Shown here: one piece after another, positions 29,496 through 38,793 of the stretch
How the letters are laid out: each line of letters starts with the position of its first letter
How positions within the stretch are numbered: the first letter of the stretch is position 1
From: Pseudomonas benzenivorans
Lineage (GTDB): Bacteria; Pseudomonadota; Gammaproteobacteria; Pseudomonadales; Pseudomonadaceae
Reading direction: 5' to 3'
Assembly (NCBI RefSeq): GCF_900100495.1
Contig: NZ_FNCT01000001.1
Location: 310,001 to 374,000, forward strand
Length of the DNA: 64,000 nucleotides
Notes under the pieces: model-generated
What the model saw: the letters and a program-made list of their open reading frames with translations, nothing else
Told to the model about the DNA's origin: nothing
Database searches by the model: none
Position numbers and translations under genes: made by a program

Positions 29496-31481
29496 CTACA
29501 GCAAACGTCGACCGTCTTCGCGGCTGATGACCACCGTCGCGGAACGCGGCCGTTTGCCCGGGCCGTCGGGCCAGGCGCTGAGCAAGTTGTCCGCGGTCGA
29601 GCCTTCGCCGGGATGCTGGATATTCACGAACAGCGTGCGGAAGTCCGGGGTGGCGGTGATGCCGGTGACTTCGGCGCCGAGCGGACCGACCAGGAAGCGT
29701 TTCAGCTCGCCGGTGCGCGGGTCGGCCACCAGCATCTGGTTGTTGCCGAACGGGCCGCTGCGCAACTGGCTGCCGCTCATGTCGGTCTGGATCCACAGTC
29801 GGCCTTCGCCGTCGAACCACAGGCCGTCGGGGCTGGCCAGGCGGTTGTCGGCGTTCAGCGGCTGGCCGTCGGGGCCGACGCTGTCGGTTTCCGGGCCGGC
29901 GAGCAGGAACAGGTTCCACTCGAACCGCCGTCCTGCATGGTCCTTGCTCAGCTCGCGCCAGCGGACGATATGGCCGTAGGCGTTGGCCGGGCGCGGGTTG
30001 GCGGCATCGGGCTCGCTGCGCGAGCTGTTGTTGGTCAGGGTGAAATAGACCGCGCCGCTGTCGGGATGGACCGCGCCCCATTCCGGGCGGTCCATCTTGG
30101 TCGCGCCGACCACATCGGCGGCCAGGCGGGTATTGATCAGCACCTCGCCCTGGTCGGCGAAGTTCACCCCGGCGGCCAGGCAGGCGCTCTGGAACTGGCT
30201 GTCGTGGATGTCCAGGGCCAGCCACTCGCCGCTGCCATCGGCGGCGAAGCGGGCGACGTACAGAGTGCCATCATCCAGCAGGCGGCCATCGCTGCGGCCG
30301 GGGCGGTACTTGTCGCGGCTGACGTACTTGTAGATGTACTCGTTCTGCGAGTCGTCGCCGGAGTAGCAGACCACCGGCCGGCCCGGTTTGACCGGGGCGA
30401 ACACCAGGCCTTCATGGGCGAAACGGCCGAGCGCGGTGCGCTTGACCGGCACCGACTCCGGGGCGAAGGGATCGATCTCGACGATCCAGCCGAAGTGGTT
30501 GGGTTCGTTGCGGTAGTCGTCGGCGCTGGCGCCCTTGCGGGTGGCATCGAAGCGCACGAACTCGTCGTCCGGCAGGGTTTCCCAACCGTAGCGGCTGCGG
30601 TCGCGCAGCCCGTAGCGGCTCAGCTCGCGGGGCAGCTCGGCGTCGCCGGAGGCGAAGTAGCCGGCCCAGTTCTCCTCGCAGGTCAGGTAGGTACCCCAGG
30701 GCGTGAAGCCATTGGCACAGTTGTTCTGCGTCCCGCGGGTAGCGGTGCCGTCCGGGCTGTAACGGGTTTGCAGCAGGGCATGGCCGCGGGCCGGGCCGCG
30801 GATTTCCATGTGGGTGGCGGCGGTGATGCGGCGGTTGCGCGCACTCGGCAGCACTTCCCAGGTGCCCTGCAGGTTGCGGCGGATCTCCACCACCGAGACG
30901 CCGTGGGCGTTGATTTCCTTGCGCACTTCCTCGGCGCTGACCCGCTTGCCATCCACCACGGTCGGCCCGTTGGGGTGGATCAGGCCGGCGTCGATGTATT
31001 CATGGTTGAGCACCAGCAGGCCGTGGTCGCTGTTGCGCCCGCGGCCGTCCTGGGCGTCGAGCGGGAAGAAGTGCATGCCGTCGTGGTGCATGCCGGTCTG
31101 TTGCGCCTGGTCGGCGGCGCTGTTGCTGGCGTCCTCGAGAAATGCCGGGTAGCTGCCGCTGATCGGCGTGCCCCAGGGAATGAAAGGGCGGGCGGTGTAG
31201 CCGGCGGGCACGCTGATGGTATCGGCACGGGTGACGGCCACTGGCGCGAATGGCAGCTTGCTGCGGCGCTTGAACGGGGCGAGCGGCTCTGCGGCCTCGC
31301 TGACGCCGGGCAGGGCGCTGCCGAGAAACGCCAGGGCACCCAGTGCCGCACCGCCGGCCAAGACCTGGCGGCGGCCGAGGCCGCTGGCGATCAGCTCTTC
31401 GATATGCGGGTTGCTGGAGTGGTTGCTGGGCAGTTCATCACCACTACCGAACAGCAGGTCGTTGTCATCTGTGCGACTCAT
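29496..31481 (-). CDS. PhoX-family (DUF839) alkaline phosphatase-like protein, Tat-exported
   Basis: A 661-residue protein of the PhoX/DUF839 family, calcium- and iron-dependent phosphatases that release phosphate from organic esters. A twin-arginine signal is visible: GRRQVLAGG at about 36-44 followed by a hydrophobic stretch and a cleavage-like site after VSEA, so export is as a folded protein. The body contains beta-propeller-like repeats and Glu-rich segments such as LTCEENWAGYF that bind metals in PhoX. The start at 31481 is chosen because the Tat signal follows. A PHO-box-like site at 31533-31550 suggests induction by PhoB in phosphate starvation. Confidence 0.85.
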   Translation of the reverse strand: MSRTDDNDLLFGSGDELPSNHSSNPHIEELIASGLGRRQVLAGGAALGALAFLGSALPGVSEAAEPLAPFKRRSKLPFAPVAVTRADTISVPAGYTARPFIPWGTPISGSYPAFLEDASNSAADQAQQTGMHHDGMHFFPLDAQDGRGRNSDHGLLVLNHEYIDAGLIHPNGPTVVDGKRVSAEEVRKEINAHGVSVVEIRRNLQGTWEVLPSARNRRITAATHMEIRGPARGHALLQTRYSPDGTATRGTQNNCANGFTPWGTYLTCEENWAGYFASGDAELPRELSRYGLRDRSRYGWETLPDDEFVRFDATRKGASADDYRNEPNHFGWIVEIDPFAPESVPVKRTALGRFAHEGLVFAPVKPGRPVVCYSGDDSQNEYIYKYVSRDKYRPGRSDGRLLDDGTLYVARFAADGSGEWLALDIHDSQFQSACLAAGVNFADQGEVLINTRLAADVVGATKMDRPEWGAVHPDSGAVYFTLTNNSSRSEPDAANPRPANAYGHIVRWRELSKDHAGRRFEWNLFLLAGPETDSVGPDGQPLNADNRLASPDGLWFDGEGRLWIQTDMSGSQLRSGPFGNNQMLVADPRTGELKRFLVGPLGAEVTGITATPDFRTLFVNIQHPGEGSTADNLLSAWPDGPGKRPRSATVVISREDGRRLL

Positions 31482-31532
31482 GGAGGCTTCCTTGGTGGCT
31501 AATCGACGGAGCCATGACGCTAACCAAGGAAA

Positions 31533-31550
31533 ACGACGGAACGATGACAG
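31533..31550 (-). promoter_or_regulatory. PHO-box-like PhoB site upstream of the PhoX-like gene
   Basis: On the minus strand it reads CTGTCAT-CGTT-CCGTCGT: one perfect and one 5-of-7 match to the tandem PHO half-site with the proper four-base spacing. It lies about 52-69 bp before the phosphatase start codon. Confidence 0.55.
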
Positions 31551-31680
31551 GGCCTGTGGTGCAGCCCACAGAACGGGCGCCCAGTGCAGGCGCCAAGCAA
31601 TAAAAAATTGCCGGGAGCCATTTTTAACGTCGCGCAGCGACGGCCCGTAGGGTGGCCGCCATGGATGGCGGGCCATAAAA

Positions 31681-31704
31681 AACCCCAGCATCGCTGCTGG
31701 GGTT
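31681..31704 (-). terminator. Intrinsic terminator of aceA
   Basis: A 10-bp stem AACCCCAGCA/TGCTGGGGTT with a four-base loop, followed on the minus strand by a run of six T residues. It lies 60 bp past the aceA stop. Confidence 0.88.
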
Positions 31705-31763
31705 TCTCGACACCTTGCTCAGCACGGGACATGCCGCCCCGGCTGGCAGAGCCAATTCCGCTA

Positions 31764-33359
31764 TTAGCCGAACTGGTTCATGGTGTTGTCTTTACCACTT
31801 GCCTTCAGAGCGGCTTCGCCAGCGAAGTACTCCTTGTGGTTGTCGCCGATGTCGGAACCAGCCATGTTCTGGTGCTTGACGCAAGCGATGCCTTGACGCA
31901 GCTCTTGACGTTGAACGCCTTTCACGTAGGCCAGCATGCCCTGGTCGGCGAAGTAGCCCTTGGCCAGGTTGTCGGTGGACAGCGCAGCGGTGTGGTAGGT
32001 CGGCAGGGTGATCAGGTGGTGGAAGATGCCAGCCTGAGCCGAACCATCGCGCTGGAAGGTGCGGATCTTCTCGTCGGCAACCTGGGCCAGTTCGGTTTCG
32101 TCGTACTCGACGCTCATCAGCTTGGCGCGGTCGTAGGCGGAAACGTCCTTGCCTTCGGCGACGAACGCATCGAACACCTGCTGACGGAAGTTCAGGGTCC
32201 AGTTGAACGACGGGCTGTTGTTGTACACCAGCTTGGCGTTCGGGATCACCTTGCGAACTTCGTTCATCATCGCCGCGATCTGGCCAACGTGCGGCTTCTC
32301 GGTTTCGATCCACAGCAGGTCGGCACCGTTCTGCAGCGAGGTGATGCTGTCCAGGACGCAGCGCGCTTCGCCAGTGCCCTTGCGGAACTGGAACAGGTTG
32401 CTCGGCAGGCGCTTCGGACGCAGCAGCTTGCCTTCACGCTTGATCACTACGTCGCCGTTGCCCAGTTCGGCTTCGGAGATTTCTTCGCAATCCAGGAAGG
32501 AGTTGTACTGGTCACCCAGGTCGCCAGGAGCGTTGGTCACTGCGATCTGCTTGGTCAGGCCGGCACCCAGGGAGTCGGTACGGGCAACGATCACGCCGTT
32601 GTCGATACCCAGCTCGAGGAACGCGTAGCGAACGGCAGCGACCTTGGCGAGGAAGTCGGCGTGCGGGACGGTAACCTTGCCGTCCTGGTGGCCGCACTGC
32701 TTCTCGTCGGACACCTGGTTCTCGATCTGGATGCAGCAAGCGCCTGCTTCGATCATGCGCTTGGCCAGGAGGTAGGTGGCTTCCGGGTTACCGAAGCCGG
32801 CGTCGATGTCGGCGATGATCGGTACGATGTGGGTTTCGTAGTTGTCGATCTGGTTCTGAATGTCAGCAGCCTTGGCGCTGTCGCCAGCGGCGCGGGCCGC
32901 GTCCAGAGCGGTGAACAGCAGGTCCAGTTCGCGCGAGTCGGCCTGACGCAGGAAGGTGTACAGCTCTTCGATCAGGTCGGAGACCGCAGTCTTCTCGTGC
33001 ATCGACTGGTCCGGCAGCGGGCCGAAGTCGGAACGCAGGGCGGCAACCATCCAGCCGGACAGGTAGAGGTAGCGCTTGTTGGTGGTCTTCAGGTGCTTCT
33101 TGATAGAGATCAGCTTCTGCTGACCGATGAAGCCATGCCAGCAGCCCAGGGACTGGGTGTAGACGGAGGAGTCGGCGTCGTACTCGGCCATGTCCTTGCG
33201 CATGATGTCGGCGGTGTACTGGGCGATTTCCAGGCCGGTCTTGAAGCGGTTCTGAGCGCGCATACGGGCGACCGATTCCGGGTTGATAGCGCTCCAGCTG
33301 CTGCCGAAGGTCTCTTTCAGCGCGGCGACTGCCTTGATGTCGTTTTGATATGCGGACAT
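31764..33359 (-). CDS. aceA: Isocitrate lyase
   Basis: A 531-residue isocitrate lyase of the long Pseudomonas type. It splits isocitrate into succinate and glyoxylate, the first step of the glyoxylate shunt needed for growth on acetate and fatty acids. Visible are the barrel residues IIADIDAGFGNPEATY, the active-site loop with the catalytic Cys as EKQCGHQDGK (about 219-228, a variant of the usual KKCGH), and VIVARTDS. The start at 33359 follows GAAGGA; the longer open frame is rejected. It is monocistronic, with its own terminator and a possible upstream regulator site shared in pattern with icd. Confidence 0.97.
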   Translation of the reverse strand: MSAYQNDIKAVAALKETFGSSWSAINPESVARMRAQNRFKTGLEIAQYTADIMRKDMAEYDADSSVYTQSLGCWHGFIGQQKLISIKKHLKTTNKRYLYLSGWMVAALRSDFGPLPDQSMHEKTAVSDLIEELYTFLRQADSRELDLLFTALDAARAAGDSAKAADIQNQIDNYETHIVPIIADIDAGFGNPEATYLLAKRMIEAGACCIQIENQVSDEKQCGHQDGKVTVPHADFLAKVAAVRYAFLELGIDNGVIVARTDSLGAGLTKQIAVTNAPGDLGDQYNSFLDCEEISEAELGNGDVVIKREGKLLRPKRLPSNLFQFRKGTGEARCVLDSITSLQNGADLLWIETEKPHVGQIAAMMNEVRKVIPNAKLVYNNSPSFNWTLNFRQQVFDAFVAEGKDVSAYDRAKLMSVEYDETELAQVADEKIRTFQRDGSAQAGIFHHLITLPTYHTAALSTDNLAKGYFADQGMLAYVKGVQRQELRQGIACVKHQNMAGSDIGDNHKEYFAGEAALKASGKDNTMNQFG

Positions 33360-33848
33360 GGTCAATCCTTCAATGTAAGTGTTTGGTTGAGCACCGACTT
33401 TCCCACTCAAAACCCACCTGGCGGCGGTTATGGTTGCGGGGCTCACTGCAGCACATCGAGATGGTGACCAGGACGGCATTGAAACCGGGAGGAGGGGTGA
33501 CGAGCGGACCGAGCAGCGATTGCAGCTTGGACGCTTACCGGCTCGTGGATGCCGTTGGGCGACTAGGCCTGCAACTGGGTTGCTGGTTGATGCTTAAAAC
33601 GCTTCCCCGTCCCTCAGGACAACTTCGTTCCAGTCGCAATCTCGTCGAACCGCCTTGTGGGCTTTACAACACGGCTGGTCTCGGGCGGTAAGCTGGAGAA
33701 CGAGCCGGAGGCCCTTTCCAGGGCCCCTGATTAGCGGGAGCGGGGCCATCATGCCTCTGCCGAAAGTGTTCGTCAAACGTTTTGTAGTGGTTTTTTGTGA
33801 CTACTACATAAGTCTTACGACGACCGGCGAGTCAGTTTTGTGCAGGGA
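33360..33848. other. Long aceA upstream region with candidate promoter
   Basis: About 490 bases without a supported gene. On the minus strand a good sigma-70 candidate reads TTGACG (33771-33776), 17-bp spacer, CATGAT (33748-33753). If used, the aceA mRNA would have a leader of roughly 380 nt. A GC-rich hairpin (GGGCCCTGGAAAGGGCC on the minus strand, about 33709-33725) lies near the start of that leader. Confidence 0.5.
33783..33808. promoter_or_regulatory. TGTAG-N16-CTACA inverted repeat upstream of aceA
   Basis: TGTAG at 33783-33787 and CTACA at 33804-33808 form an inverted repeat with 16 bases between, seven bases upstream of the candidate aceA -35 box. The same half-sites and spacing occur before icd at 44031-44056. 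The half-site resembles the TGTAGT/ACTACA motif I recall for the RpiR-family regulator RccR, which controls the glyoxylate shunt in Pseudomonas. Confidence 0.6.
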
Positions 33849-34658
33849 TCAATCGACCACCTCGACCTTCACCCGCAGCGTCATGTCTTCGCTGCCCTGG
33901 GTCGAGTAGTGCTGGGCGAAACCGCTCTGGTCGGCCTGGCTCTGCTGATTGACGCCGCCGATGGCGATCCATTCGCCGAGTCGGCCGCTGACGCGGGTAT
34001 CGGTGCTTTGCACATCGATCACACCGGGTTGCGACTGGCTCAGGCGGTCGCGGTTGCTGCTGATGCTGATATGCACGATCTCGCCGGCCAGGCTGGCGGT
34101 GACGTAGAAACCGCGGGTGACATTGCGGTATTCGGTATTGCTGTACACCTGCCCGTAGGGGCCGTGGCTGATGGTGGTCAGGGGCACGCTCTGGCCGACC
34201 TGGATCAGTGCCGGGTAGCCTTCGCTGGCCTGCACCTGTTGGGTGCCGCCGCCACGGCTCTCGGTACTGCGGCGGATGATGCGCAGCTGGTCGCGGCCGT
34301 TGGTCTCGCCCTGGCCGATCTGCGCCTCGACATCTCCGGCGCCGATAGAGCCGTCGACGCGATAGCCGCGATCGTCCTGGTAGTTGGATTCGCTGCTATC
34401 GACGCTGATCAGCAGGCGCCGGGGGCGGGTGTCCAGCTGCTGGAGCAACTGGCGGATCTCGTCGATCTTTTCCGGCGCGGCGTTGACGATCAGCTGGTTG
34501 CCATAAGGGCTGACGCGTCCAGCGTTGCCCAGCACCGACTGCACCGCCGGCAGTACTTCGTCGGCGCTGCGGTAGTTGAGCGGAATGACTTCGGTGGCCG
34601 CGCTGAGCAGCTGGCTGACGGCGAACAGCAAGGCGGCGAGGATGAAGCGCACGGTCAT
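33849..34658 (-). CDS. Secretin N-domain-containing exported protein, function unknown
   Basis: A 269-residue protein with a signal peptide (residues 1-20, ending near LLSAA). Residues 22-80 (IPLNYRSADEVLPAVQSVLG ... DEIRQLLQQLDTRP) match the N1/secretin_N short domain found before the pore of type II/III secretins, but no secretin pore domain follows. The rest is a beta-rich region ending in a segment (RLGEWIAIGGVNQ) seen in similar orphan proteins. It cannot be a pore and may be a periplasmic assembly or scaffold protein. It overlaps the next gene downstream on the same strand order (34655-34658), forming a small operon with DUF7931 and GNAT genes. Confidence 0.75.
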   Translation of the reverse strand: MTVRFILAALLFAVSQLLSAATEVIPLNYRSADEVLPAVQSVLGNAGRVSPYGNQLIVNAAPEKIDEIRQLLQQLDTRPRRLLISVDSSESNYQDDRGYRVDGSIGAGDVEAQIGQGETNGRDQLRIIRRSTESRGGGTQQVQASEGYPALIQVGQSVPLTTISHGPYGQVYSNTEYRNVTRGFYVTASLAGEIVHISISSNRDRLSQSQPGVIDVQSTDTRVSGRLGEWIAIGGVNQQSQADQSGFAQHYSTQGSEDMTLRVKVEVVD

Positions 34659-35296
34659 AACAGGAAGCTCCGCAAATCGGGGTCGGTGAGGCTGGTCTGC
34701 CAGGCCTGGTCGAATTGTGCCTGGCGCAGGCGTACGCGGGCCGGGTCTTGGTACAGCGCGTAGCCGGCGATTTGCTCGGGCTCGGGCCGTAACAGCAGGC
34801 CTCGATCATCGGCCAGGAGAAATGCTATGTCTTCGCCAGGGTAGTCCGGGTGCAGCTTGCGGATCTGCAGATTGCTCGACAGCCTGCGTGACAGGCTCAG
34901 CAGGCGATGGCCGGCTTTCACTGCGGGGCTGACGTCCCTGAGCAGAATGCGCAGGCGATTCTTCGAATTGGCCAGGAGAAAGCGCGTGCAGGCGTCCTGC
35001 ACGCTGGCGCGGTGATACAGCCAGGGTTCCAGGTCGGCGCTGTAGATGCACAGGCTGCGCTGGGCCTGCTGCAGCAGGGCGAGGGCATGCGCGCGCGCTT
35101 CGACGGGCTGGTTGAAGCGCTCCAGCGGCAGATGCTCGCCGAGGACGAAGGGCGCCGGCTCGGCGCGTTCGTTGTCCGCCATGACGGGTTCTGGATTGTG
35201 CACGGCAAAACGCCCCGGCGACTGGAACTCGATAACGGGGAGCTCTTGCGGCTCGTGGTTGTCGGTTGCATCCGGCGGGGCGTTATCGTCGTTCAT
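34655..35296 (-). CDS. DUF7931-domain protein, function unknown
   Basis: A 213-residue protein without signal peptide or membrane segment. After a low-complexity acidic N-terminus (about 1-60), residues 65-210 form a compact domain reminiscent of a phospholipase-D-like fold (SLCIYSADLEPWLYHRASV, FLLANSKNRLRILLRD) but lack the HKD catalytic motif. In other Pseudomonas the same domain is fused to a GNAT acetyltransferase; here the GNAT gene is separate and lies just upstream. The ATG/stop overlap of four bases with the secretin-N gene shows co-translation. Confidence 0.72.
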   Translation of the reverse strand: MNDDNAPPDATDNHEPQELPVIEFQSPGRFAVHNPEPVMADNERAEPAPFVLGEHLPLERFNQPVEARAHALALLQQAQRSLCIYSADLEPWLYHRASVQDACTRFLLANSKNRLRILLRDVSPAVKAGHRLLSLSRRLSSNLQIRKLHPDYPGEDIAFLLADDRGLLLRPEPEQIAGYALYQDPARVRLRQAQFDQAWQTSLTDPDLRSFLL

Positions 35297-35304
35297 TTCA
35301 GCCT

Positions 35305-35730
35305 CTAGGTGCTGTGGCGCACCATATCCACATGGGGAATGCCGGCGTCGAGGTATTCGCCGCTGACGATGGCAAAGCCGAGCCTTTCATAGAAAGGCGT
35401 GGCGTGCACCTGGGCGCTGAGCATTTGCTGACGCAGGCCGCGTTTTTCCGCCTCGGCGATCACCGCGCGCAGCAGGGCATCGCCGACTTTCAGACCGCGC
35501 CAGTCCTTGAGTACCGATACCCGGCCGATATGCCCGTCTGCCAGCAGGCGCGCGGTGCCGATCGGGTAATCGCGCTCAAAGGCCAGGAAGTGCACGGCAT
35601 CGGCATCTTCCGCATCCCACTCGAGTTCCGGCGGCACGGCTTGTTCGGCGATGAACACCGCTTCGCGAATGCGCCGCAGGTCGGCGTTGTCCCTTTGCCA
35701 ATCGGCCAGGCGGACGTGAATCTCACTCAT
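35305..35730 (-). CDS. GNAT-family N-acetyltransferase
   Basis: A 141-residue GNAT enzyme. The acetyl-CoA-binding loop is at RVSVLKDWRGLKVGDALL (about 82-99), a slightly degenerate Q/RxxGxG/A motif, and QVHATPFYERLGF (about 115-127) is the conserved C-terminal part. It resembles the ElaA/YjcF-like branch; the acceptor is unknown. The start at 35730 lies inside the end of roxA (8-bp overlap), so it is translated after roxA, and the DUF7931 gene starts 8 bp later. Confidence 0.88.
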   Translation of the reverse strand: MSEIHVRLADWQRDNADLRRIREAVFIAEQAVPPELEWDAEDADAVHFLAFERDYPIGTARLLADGHIGRVSVLKDWRGLKVGDALLRAVIAEAEKRGLRQQMLSAQVHATPFYERLGFAIVSGEYLDAGIPHVDMVRHST

Positions 35731-36889
35731 CGGCAAATTCCAGACTCCCTTGCTTGACCAGTTCCAGGAGCAGATTACGCCCCTCGTCATCGACCAGCCA
35801 TTGGCCAAGGTTGTCGATATGTAACGCATCGGCCGAGCAGACCAGTTTCAGCAGCTCGCGCAGGCCGGCCGAGAGCAGGCGGCTCTGGCCGCTGGCGAAC
35901 AGCACCAGGTCGTCGCCGACCTCGGACCAGGCCAGCCGTGCGCTCGGGTTGCGGACCAGCACGGCACCGTCCTCCAGGCTGCCGAGGAAGGCGTCTTCAT
36001 CGATCTCGATGCCGGCGATCAGCTCCGGGTAGCGCGGTTCGGTCATGAACTGGCCGAACCAGGTCATCAGCAGGCGCTCATCGCCCATGTGCTCGTTGAG
36101 CAGGGCCTTCAGGCGATCCAGGGCGTCGCGCTGGATCTGGTGCGGATCGCTGGTCGGCTGCGCATCGGCGTCGCTGTAACGCTCCTCGTCGGGCAGGAAC
36201 TGGCCCAGGAAGTCGGTGAAATGGGTCAGCACTTCGGCGGCGCTGGGCGCGCGGAAGCCTACGGAATACGTCATACAGTCATCCTCAGCGGTACCACAGT
36301 GGGCCAGGAGCGGCGGCAGGTAGAGCATGTCGCCGGGCTCCAGCACCCATTCTTCAGTTTGAGCGAATTCGGCCAGGATCTTCAGCTCCGTATGCGCAAG
36401 CAGCGGGCTGTCGGAGTCGCACATCTGGCCGATCTGCCAGCGGCGCTTGCCATAGCCCTGCAGCAGGAACACGTCGTAGTTGTCGAAGTGCGGACCGACG
36501 CCGCCACCCGGCGCGGCAAAGCTGATCATCACGTCGTCGATGCGCCACTTGGGCAGGAACTTGAACTGCTCCAGCAGTTCGGCCACTTCCGGGACGAACT
36601 GGTCGACGGCCTGCACCAGCAGGGTCCAGTCGCGTTCCGGCAACTCGGCGAAGGCATCTTCGGCAAACGGGCCGCGGCGCAGTTCCCAAGGGCGCTCGCC
36701 ATGCTCGATGACCAGACGCGATTCGACCTCTTCTTCCAACGCCAGGCCGGCCAGCTCGTCCGGCGAGATCGGGCTTTCGAAGCCGGGGATGGCCTGGCGT
36801 ACCAGCAACGGCTTCTTCTGCCAGTAGTCACGCAGGAACTCACGGGCGGTAAGGCCGCCCAACAGTTGCAGCGGAGTATCAGGATTCAT
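35723..36889 (-). CDS. roxA: Ribosomal oxygenase RoxA (YcfD-like JmjC arginine hydroxylase)
   Basis: A 388-residue 2-oxoglutarate/Fe(II) oxygenase with a cupin/JmjC core. The iron triad appears as His and Asp in GPHFDNYDVFLLQ (about 133-145) and His in LLAHCG (about 195). The E. coli homologue hydroxylates an arginine of ribosomal protein L16. The C-terminal winged-helix/dimerisation part (from about 270) is present. The start at 36889 matches the family; it is separated from purB by that gene's terminator. It heads a likely operon roxA-GNAT-DUF7931-secretin-N. Confidence 0.9.
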   Translation of the reverse strand: MNPDTPLQLLGGLTAREFLRDYWQKKPLLVRQAIPGFESPISPDELAGLALEEEVESRLVIEHGERPWELRRGPFAEDAFAELPERDWTLLVQAVDQFVPEVAELLEQFKFLPKWRIDDVMISFAAPGGGVGPHFDNYDVFLLQGYGKRRWQIGQMCDSDSPLLAHTELKILAEFAQTEEWVLEPGDMLYLPPLLAHCGTAEDDCMTYSVGFRAPSAAEVLTHFTDFLGQFLPDEERYSDADAQPTSDPHQIQRDALDRLKALLNEHMGDERLLMTWFGQFMTEPRYPELIAGIEIDEDAFLGSLEDGAVLVRNPSARLAWSEVGDDLVLFASGQSRLLSAGLRELLKLVCSADALHIDNLGQWLVDDEGRNLLLELVKQGSLEFADE

Positions 36890-36928
36890 TGTTAAGCCCT
36901 TGATATGAATAATAGCCTCCAAATAAAA

Positions 36929-36949
36929 ACGCCCGGCACAGCCGGGCGT
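36929..36949 (-). terminator. Intrinsic terminator of purB
   Basis: Nine-base arms ACGCCCGGC/GCCGGGCGT with loop ACA. On the minus strand the stem is followed by TTTTTATTT. It lies 19 bp past the purB stop. Confidence 0.9.
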
Positions 36950-36967
36950 CTGGAGGGCTGTTGCCGC

Positions 36968-38668
<1,701 letters not shown>

Positions 38669-38761
38669 CTACCCGAGGACCGCAGCGTGACGAATCCATC
38701 GGCAATCGCCTAGGGATAGACGGCGGAATCCGGAAGCGTCGTCCTTGAAATCCAGAGGTTG

Positions 38762-38782
38762 CCGGGAGGGCTGGGCCTCCCG
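38762..38782 (-). terminator. GC-rich hairpin after the M28 peptidase gene
   Basis: CCGGGAGG and CCTCCCGG arms with a short loop, 12 bp past the peptidase stop. There is no U-tract, so the terminator role is only probable. Confidence 0.45.
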
Positions 38783-38793
38783 GCCGCTACGCC

